Shown here piece after piece: positions 6,879 through 10,932 of a stretch of 10,932 nt of DNA. Within the stretch, counting starts at the first letter, position 1, and each line of letters opens with the position of its first letter. This DNA is from an uncultured Pseudomonadaceae bacterium (GTDB lineage: Bacteria; Pseudomonadota; Gammaproteobacteria; Pseudomonadales; Pseudomonadaceae): NCBI GenBank assembly GCA_947630465.1, contig CANRHT010000058.1:1-10932 (forward strand), written 5' to 3'. Both the position numbers and the translations under genes were made by a program. Below the pieces are notes generated by a model. That model saw only the letters and a program-made list of their open reading frames with translations. It was not told where the DNA came from and searched no databases.

Positions 6879-7694
6879 TTAAACCTCTAAACGAATACCC
6901 GCCGACACTTGCTGGCTATCAATGGCGGGCAATAACACCCCTTCTTGATACGACGACATAAACACTTGCGGCTCATCGCGGACATCCGCCTGAATCACTA
7001 AGCGCACACGATCGCCCAACAATTTAGCTTCGATCAATTCAGCCTGCACATTATCAATCCAAGCGGTACCACTGAGCATCTGGAAGGTTTGCTCTAAGCT
7101 CACGCGGTACACTTTTGCATCCGCGCCTAACCATTCCCAAGTGCCTTGCACGGGTGCAGGTACCACCCATTTGTACAAATACACACCACCCATCGCACGC
7201 TTGGCATCCGGTTGCCAGCGCCCCATATTAAAAGCATGGGCAATAATCCGGGTACCGGGTTTAAGTTCGGTTAAGATGCGTGCTTTTAATTTTACGTTCA
7301 GCGAGGGCAACAGATATAAAGTCACCACGCTGGCGTCACTAAAATCAACGGTGAGCAAATCATCTTGAATAAACTGTACGCGGTCCTCAACGCTGACTTC
7401 TTGCGCTAAAGCATTGGCTTCAGCAATACGCCGCGGGTCCATATCCACACCCACCGCTCGTGCGCCACGCTCCATGGCCGCAGCCACGACAATACGCCCA
7501 TCACCACAGCCTAAGTCATAGACAACATCTTCAGCAGTGACCGCAGCCATTTTCAGCATTGCCTCAACGATCAAATCATCCGTTGGTACAAAGATCACAT
7601 CAAGCTCAGCATCCACCTGGGTCAATCCTTCTTCAAAAACAAGATCAGTAAACAATAAAACACCTAACGGGTTAGCAAAAACAAATACATGCAT
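6879..7694 (-). CDS. Class I SAM-dependent methyltransferase
   Basis: The 271-residue protein has a Rossmann-type methyltransferase core. Motif I is VYDLGCGDG at 58-66, the ribose-binding acid lies in VGVDMDP at 81-87 (D84), and IQDDLLTVDF at 109-118 fits motif III. YLLPSLNVKLKARIL at 127-141 and PGTRIIAHAFNMG at 146-158 follow. From memory, the YDLGCGDGRIV plus YLLP...L...L..G.RII.H pattern resembles seven-beta-strand protein-lysine methyltransferases of the FAM173 type, but the substrate cannot be told. The last ~90 residues are not typical of the core and may form a separate substrate-facing domain. AAGG five bases before ATG 7694 supports this start, although residues 1-20 are hydrophobic and unusual. 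It converges with the sulfur operon and is probably monocistronic. Confidence 0.8.
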   Translation of the reverse strand: MHVFVFANPLGVLLFTDLVFEEGLTQVDAELDVIFVPTDDLIVEAMLKMAAVTAEDVVYDLGCGDGRIVVAAAMERGARAVGVDMDPRRIAEANALAQEVSVEDRVQFIQDDLLTVDFSDASVVTLYLLPSLNVKLKARILTELKPGTRIIAHAFNMGRWQPDAKRAMGGVYLYKWVVPAPVQGTWEWLGADAKVYRVSLEQTFQMLSGTAWIDNVQAELIEAKLLGDRVRLVIQADVRDEPQVFMSSYQEGVLLPAIDSQQVSAGIRLEV

Positions 7695-7898
7695 CTAAGC
7701 CTTGTACGCCTCGATTGCTCGCTGCGCATGCTTAACACCTGCAACATAGTTCTGCGATTCAATATATCAGCGCAGTATTGTATACCTTGCCGGCACTGTA
7801 ATCTTGCCCAGCAGCGAAGTTTGCAGCGATTTGTTGCGAAAAACTGCAGATATAGGTCACTGCGACTTTAACGCCCGAAAAAATACTTAGCAATCATA

Positions 7899-7904
7899 TA
7901 TAAT
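7899..7904 (+). promoter_or_regulatory. Consensus -10 element for the BASS transporter gene
   Basis: TATAAT is an exact sigma-70 -10 match placed about 57 bases before the ATG at 7962. It predicts a transcript start close to 7911, where a hairpin begins. The -35 region (around 7876-7881) is a poor match. Confidence 0.55.
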
Positions 7905-7910
7905 AATAGC

Positions 7911-7929
7911 GTACTGCATTGTGCAGTAC
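7911..7929 (+). promoter_or_regulatory. Hairpin/palindrome at the predicted transcript start
   Basis: GTACTGCA (7911-7918) and TGCAGTAC (7922-7929) form a perfect 8-bp inverted repeat with a 3-base spacer. It lies 6 bases after the TATAAT. It could be a repressor operator over the start site or a 5'-end hairpin that protects the mRNA. No known operator is recognised. Confidence 0.45.
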
Positions 7930-7961
7930 TTACTCTGCAATTCAACCGTATCGAGGCTGTT

Positions 7962-8930
7962 ATGAAATACATAACTTGGTTAAGCAAGCATCTAAGTCTC
8001 AGCATCCCACTGTTCTTACTGCTCGGCTTAGCGGCAGGTTTAACCTTACCGACTGAGAACCTCAAGGTGCTCATTGCCCCACTCACCCTGCTGATGGTCT
8101 ACCCCATGATGGTCGGTGTTAAACCTAAGCAGCTGTTAGTCGGCGGGGATCATGCTGTGCAGGTCTGGGCGATTGTAATTAATTTTATCTTTATTCCAAT
8201 GGTCGCTTTTTTCTTAGGTCGCGTATTTTTTGCGCAACAACCTGAATTGGCGCTGGGTTTACTCTTGGCGGCTTTGCTACCAACCAGCGGTATGACCATT
8301 TCTTGGACAGGTTTTGCTAAGGGCAATTTGCCTGCAGCGATTAAACTGACGTTAATTGGTTTATTTCTAGGCTCACTGCTGACCCCTTTTTATGTCAAGG
8401 CGCTGCTGGGTTCAGATATTCCTGTGCAACTGGCTTTAGTGTTCCAGCAAATCTTGCTCTTTATTGCGATTCCTTTAATTGCCGGACAAATCACCCGCAC
8501 GCTGCTGGTACGCAAACATGGGGTGGAGACTTTTCAGAAAAAATACGCACCAAAATTTCCACCTTTTTCCAGTTTAGGTGTATTAGGTATCGTGTTTGTT
8601 GCGATGGCACTGAAAGGCCCAGATTTACTGGAATCACCCAGCCTAGTGTTGCACTTATTGCTGCCTTTATTACTGCTGTATGGCATTAACTATGTCGTCA
8701 GCACTGTGATTGCTCGCAAACGTTTAAACCGTGGCGATGGCATTGCTTTGGTGTATGGCACGGTGATGCGTAACCTATCGATTGCCTTAGCCTTATCCAT
8801 GACCGCCTTTGGTGAAGCAGGTGCGCAAGCCGCCTTGCTAATAGCCTTGGCGTATATTATCCAAGTGCAGTCTGCGGCTTGGTATGTGAAGCTGTCGGAC
8901 AAGCTGTTTCCAATGGAACCGGAAAAATAA
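7962..8930 (+). CDS. BASS-superfamily transporter (bile acid:sodium symporter / Acr3-like)
   Basis: This 322-residue inner-membrane protein has about ten hydrophobic spans separated by short basic loops. It fits the bile-acid:sodium symporter superfamily, in a branch often labelled arsenic resistance protein. Family-like features are LLMVYPMMVGVKPKQL (43-58), the discontinuous-helix motif LPTSGMTISWTGFAKGN (106-122), and MRNLSIALALSMTAFG near residues 268-283. True Acr3 arsenite exporters have a conserved cysteine at the motif corresponding to TSGMTISW. This protein has no cysteine at all, so arsenite export by that mechanism is doubtful and an organic anion is an alternative. GAGG (7953-7956) five bases before ATG fixes the start. 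It appears to be transcribed alone, between its own promoter and a strong terminator. Confidence 0.8.
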   Translation: MKYITWLSKHLSLSIPLFLLLGLAAGLTLPTENLKVLIAPLTLLMVYPMMVGVKPKQLLVGGDHAVQVWAIVINFIFIPMVAFFLGRVFFAQQPELALGLLLAALLPTSGMTISWTGFAKGNLPAAIKLTLIGLFLGSLLTPFYVKALLGSDIPVQLALVFQQILLFIAIPLIAGQITRTLLVRKHGVETFQKKYAPKFPPFSSLGVLGIVFVAMALKGPDLLESPSLVLHLLLPLLLLYGINYVVSTVIARKRLNRGDGIALVYGTVMRNLSIALALSMTAFGEAGAQAALLIALAYIIQVQSAAWYVKLSDKLFPMEPEK

Positions 8931-8960
8931 GCCTGCCTACTTGTAACTGTTATTCAGACA

Positions 8961-8991
8961 CTAAAAAGCGCTCTTGATGAGCGCTTTTTAG
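8961..8991. terminator. Bidirectional intrinsic terminator
   Basis: CTAAAAAGCGCTC (8961-8973) and GAGCGCTTTTTAG (8979-8991) form a perfect 13-bp stem with a 5-base loop. The flanks are A5 and T5, so it can terminate both the transporter gene (plus) and the converging prpF (minus). Confidence 0.93.
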
Positions 8992-9014
8992 TTCAGCTGA
9001 AGCTTTGCAACGCT

Positions 9015-10202
9015 CTAGAAAGAGTCACCGGGAATACGCACCCAGCCTTCCATTAATACCCGTGCACTACGACTCATAATGGCTTTTTTAACCACCCAAG
9101 TGCCGTTCTCTTGCGCCGCTTCTGCGCCGACACGTAAGGTGCCGGATGGGTGACCGAAGTTTACCGCTTGGCGATCTTCACCACCGGCGGCCAAGTTGAC
9201 TAAAGTGCCAGGAATCGCGGCAGCCGTACCAATGGCCACGGCTGCAGTGCCCATCATCGCGTGGTGCAGCTGCCCCATGGATAACGCACGTACGAGCACA
9301 TCAATATCCGCTGCGTGAATCGCTTTACCACTGGAGGAGACATAATCCGCCGGTGGCGCGACAAAGGCGACCTTCGGCGTATGTTGACGCGCGGCGGCTT
9401 CAGCCACATCTTTGATCAAACCCATTTTCACCGCGCCGTGCGAACGAATCAGCTCAAATTTAGCCAAGGCGTCTTTATCGCTATTGATCGCTGACTGCAG
9501 CTCAGTACCTGTGTAACCGATATCTGCAGCATTAACAAAAATAGTGGGAATACCGGCATTGATCAGCGTGGCTTGCAGAGTACCTACACCTGGCACTTCA
9601 AGTTCATCCACCACATGACCTGTGGGGAACATGGCTGCATCATCACCATCGCCATCAGCAGGATCTAAGAACTCAACCTGCACTTCTGCTGCAGGGAACG
9701 TCACGCCATCCAGTTCAAAGTCACCGGTTTCTTGCACTTGACCATTGGTAATGGGCACATGAGCAATAATAGTTTTCTCGATATTGACCTGCCAGATCCG
9801 TACGGTACAAATGCCATTTTCTGGAATTTTATCGGCCGCCACCAAACCGTTAGAAATGGCAAAGGAACCCACCGCCGCAGTTAAGTTGCCGCAGTTACCG
9901 CTCCAGTCTACAAAAGGCTTATCAATCGATACTTGACCAAACAAATAGTCCACATCGTGATGAGGCTGACTGCTTTTTGCTAACAGTACTGTTTTGCTGG
10001 TGCTCGACGTTGCCCCGCCCATGCCATCCGTTTGTTTACCGTAAGGGTCAGGGCTGCCAATCACCCGCAGCAAGACATTATCGCGTGCCGCGCCGGGCTG
10101 CTGTGCGGCCTCGGGCAAATCTTCGATACGAAAAAACACACCTTTACTGGTACCGCCACGGATATACGTGGCTGGAATTTTAATTTGTGGGACCTGACTC
10201 AT
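9015..10202 (-). CDS. prpF: 2-methylaconitate isomerase PrpF
   Basis: PrpF works with the aconitase-like AcnD in the 2-methylcitrate cycle. AcnD dehydrates 2-methylcitrate to a methylaconitate isomer, and PrpF isomerises it to 2-methyl-cis-aconitate, which aconitase then hydrates. The 395-residue protein has the family's diaminopimelate-epimerase-like fold signatures. These are RGGTSKGVFF at 15-24, GGATSSTSK with K70, and DWSGNCGN with C104. K70 and C104 match the active-site lysine and cysteine I recall for Shewanella PrpF (K73, C107). The C-terminal half has HPSGTLRVGAE. ATG 10202 is chosen because GAGGG lies seven bases upstream and MSQVPQIKIPATYIRGG is the conserved start. The longer frame to 10280 would run through a terminator hairpin. 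It lies downstream of acnD on the same strand. Confidence 0.95.
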   Translation of the reverse strand: MSQVPQIKIPATYIRGGTSKGVFFRIEDLPEAAQQPGAARDNVLLRVIGSPDPYGKQTDGMGGATSSTSKTVLLAKSSQPHHDVDYLFGQVSIDKPFVDWSGNCGNLTAAVGSFAISNGLVAADKIPENGICTVRIWQVNIEKTIIAHVPITNGQVQETGDFELDGVTFPAAEVQVEFLDPADGDGDDAAMFPTGHVVDELEVPGVGTLQATLINAGIPTIFVNAADIGYTGTELQSAINSDKDALAKFELIRSHGAVKMGLIKDVAEAAARQHTPKVAFVAPPADYVSSSGKAIHAADIDVLVRALSMGQLHHAMMGTAAVAIGTAAAIPGTLVNLAAGGEDRQAVNFGHPSGTLRVGAEAAQENGTWVVKKAIMSRSARVLMEGWVRIPGDSF

Positions 10203-10228
10203 AGTAACGCCCTCATCTAAAATAAAAG

Positions 10229-10257
10229 TAGTGGTCAACGCTCTAAAGCGTTCACTA
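10229..10257 (-). repeat. Bulged inverted repeat in the acnD-prpF spacer
   Basis: Outer arms TAGTG (10229-10233) and CACTA (10253-10257) and inner arms AACGCT (10237-10242) and AGCGTT (10247-10252) form one stem, with a 3-base bulge and a 4-base loop. It lies between the acnD-side terminator and the prpF ribosome site, so it would be in the prpF leader. It could be a processing or stabilising hairpin, or an operator. Confidence 0.45.
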
Positions 10258-10258
10258 G

Positions 10259-10301
10259 AAAAAAAGAACCCGCTAAACAAGGGTCGCTCGCTTAGCGGGT
10301 T
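10259..10301 (-). terminator. Intrinsic terminator between acnD and prpF
   Basis: Read on the minus strand, AACCCGCTAA (10301-10292) pairs with TTAGCGGGTT (10276-10267) in a perfect 10-bp stem with a 15-base loop. One C (10266) and then seven T (10265-10259) follow. This is a textbook intrinsic terminator beginning about 20 bases after the acnD stop. It should reduce read-through into prpF. Confidence 0.82.
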
Positions 10302-10321
10302 AGGTCATGCATCAACCAGCA

Positions 10322-10932
10322 TTAGGCAGTGGTCGTTTCAGCAAGAAACTCTTGCGCAAAACGCTGCAAGACACCGCCCGCTTCGTACACTTCGACTTCT
10401 GCTGCCGTATCTAAACGACTGAGCATCGGTACGCGCACGATGTCGCCATTGCGACGGGTAATCACTAAAGTCATCGTATTACGTGGCTTAAGCTCACCTT
10501 CTACATCGTAGGTTTCAGTGCCATCTAAACCTAAAGTGAGACGCGTCGTGCCTTCTGCAAACTGTAGCGGCAACACGCCCATACCAATCAGGTTGGTACG
10601 GTGAATACGCTCAAAACCTTCTGCGGCAATCACTTCCACACCGGCTAAACGCACACCTTTGGCCGCCCAGTCACGTGATGAACCCTGACCGTAGTCAGCA
10701 CCAGCGACAATAATCAGCGGCTGCTTGCGCTCCATGTAGGTTTCAATCGCTTCCCACATGCGAGTCACTGTGCCTTCAGGCTCAATGCGCGCAAAAGAAC
10801 CTTGGCGCACTTCACCCTGCTCGTCCAAAACCATTTCGTTGAACAGCTTAGGGTTAGCAAAGGTTGCACGCTGTGCAGTGAGGTGGTCGCCACGGTGGGT
10901 TGCGTACGAGTTGAAGTCTTCTTCCGGAACAC
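10322..10932 (-). CDS. acnD: Fe/S-dependent 2-methylcitrate dehydratase AcnD, C-terminal part
   Basis: The open frame enters from the right edge and ends at TAA 10324-10322. It gives about 202 residues of the aconitase swivel domain (domain 4). FNSYATHRGDH, then ATFANPKLFNEMV, and the substrate-contacting loop AGADYGQGSSRDWAAKG identify an aconitase-superfamily member. RIHRTNLIGMGVLPLQF is also typical. The THRGDHLTAQR wording and the position upstream of prpF favour AcnD over AcnA, AcnA reading SRRGNHEV...RGTFANIR. The cysteines that hold the 4Fe-4S cluster and the start lie outside the window. AcnD dehydrates 2-methylcitrate during propionate breakdown. prpF follows 119 bp downstream, beyond a terminator. 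Confidence 0.9.
   Translation of the reverse strand, partial: VPEEDFNSYATHRGDHLTAQRATFANPKLFNEMVLDEQGEVRQGSFARIEPEGTVTRMWEAIETYMERKQPLIIVAGADYGQGSSRDWAAKGVRLAGVEVIAAEGFERIHRTNLIGMGVLPLQFAEGTTRLTLGLDGTETYDVEGELKPRNTMTLVITRRNGDIVRVPMLSRLDTAAEVEVYEAGGVLQRFAQEFLAETTTA

Larger units (their letters stand above)
7695..7961. other. 267-bp gap with divergent promoters
   Basis: The genes on either side are transcribed away from this gap, so it must contain both promoters. A plus-strand TATAAT and a GTACTGCA hairpin are visible near the right end. The left two thirds show no clear motif. A 60-codon open frame starting at 7689 has low-complexity, cysteine- and arginine-rich content and no family resemblance, so I do not call it a gene. 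Confidence 0.6.

Noticed and set aside
7689..7871. 60-codon plus-strand open frame in the methyltransferase-transporter gap
   Set aside because: No ribosome site, starts inside the methyltransferase 5' end on the opposite strand, composition (many Cys, Arg, Asn, Leu) not protein-like, and it occupies the expected promoter region.
10203..10258. TTGACC-like -35 upstream of prpF on the minus strand
   Set aside because: No acceptable -10 hexamer lies 16-18 bases downstream, so a promoter cannot be claimed.
10203..10280. 26-residue N-terminal extension of PrpF
   Set aside because: The extra residues would be translated from the hairpin and T-tract region, are absent from homologues as I recall them, and the GAGGG ribosome site points to ATG 10202.
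10231..10422. 63-codon plus-strand open frame across the acnD-prpF spacer
   Set aside because: It overlaps the acnD terminator, the leader hairpin and the acnD 3' end on the opposite strand, with no ribosome site.
1..10932. Defence system, CRISPR array, toxin-antitoxin pair, prophage or integron
   Set aside because: No array of direct repeats, no recognisable defence or recombinase gene, and every major open frame is accounted for by metabolic, RNA-processing, transport or methyltransferase genes.

Overview
The window looks like a chromosomal segment of a moderate-GC gammaproteobacterium in or near the Pseudomonadaceae. Three things suggest this: the pyrC-rnt gene order, a divergent ppsR/ppsA pair with a TTG-started PpsA, and the AcnD/PrpF form of the 2-methylcitrate cycle. 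The proteins also read like Pseudomonas orthologues from memory. No tRNA, rRNA, CRISPR array, phage gene or intact transposon is visible. Nearly all of the sequence is coding.

Layout, left to right. Positions 1-198 are the 3' end of pyrC (dihydroorotase), overlapping the start of rnt (RNase T, 195-893). A strong bidirectional terminator (920-958) separates rnt from the convergent ppsR (999-1817, minus), the PEP synthase regulatory kinase/pyrophosphorylase. ppsR is divergent from its target gene ppsA (1970-4336, plus). The 152-bp gap between them holds two opposed TATACT -10 elements and a near-perfect dyad. A 265-bp AT-rich gap (4337-4601) full of inverted repeats follows. It leads into a compact three-gene sulfur operon: a secreted two-domain rhodanese (4602-5555), a YeeE/YedE (DUF395) sulfur-compound transporter (5557-6648), and a 55-residue single-span membrane protein with one C-terminal cysteine (6650-6817). 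A long hairpin (6831-6864) closes the operon.

A class I SAM-dependent methyltransferase (6879-7694, minus) comes next. It is separated by a promoter-containing gap from a cysteine-free BASS-family transporter (7962-8930, plus), which ends in a 13-bp-stem bidirectional terminator. The right end carries prpF (9015-10202, minus) and the 3' part of acnD (10322-10932, minus), enzymes of propionate catabolism by the 2-methylcitrate cycle. An intrinsic terminator sits between these two genes.

The genes fall into separate functional modules: pyrimidine synthesis and RNA maturation; gluconeogenic PEP synthesis with its own post-translational switch; sulfane-sulfur or thiosulfate handling at the cell envelope; and propionyl-CoA disposal. 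The least understood parts are the 55-residue Cys protein and the operator-like dyads in front of the rhodanese gene. They are the best candidates here for something undescribed.
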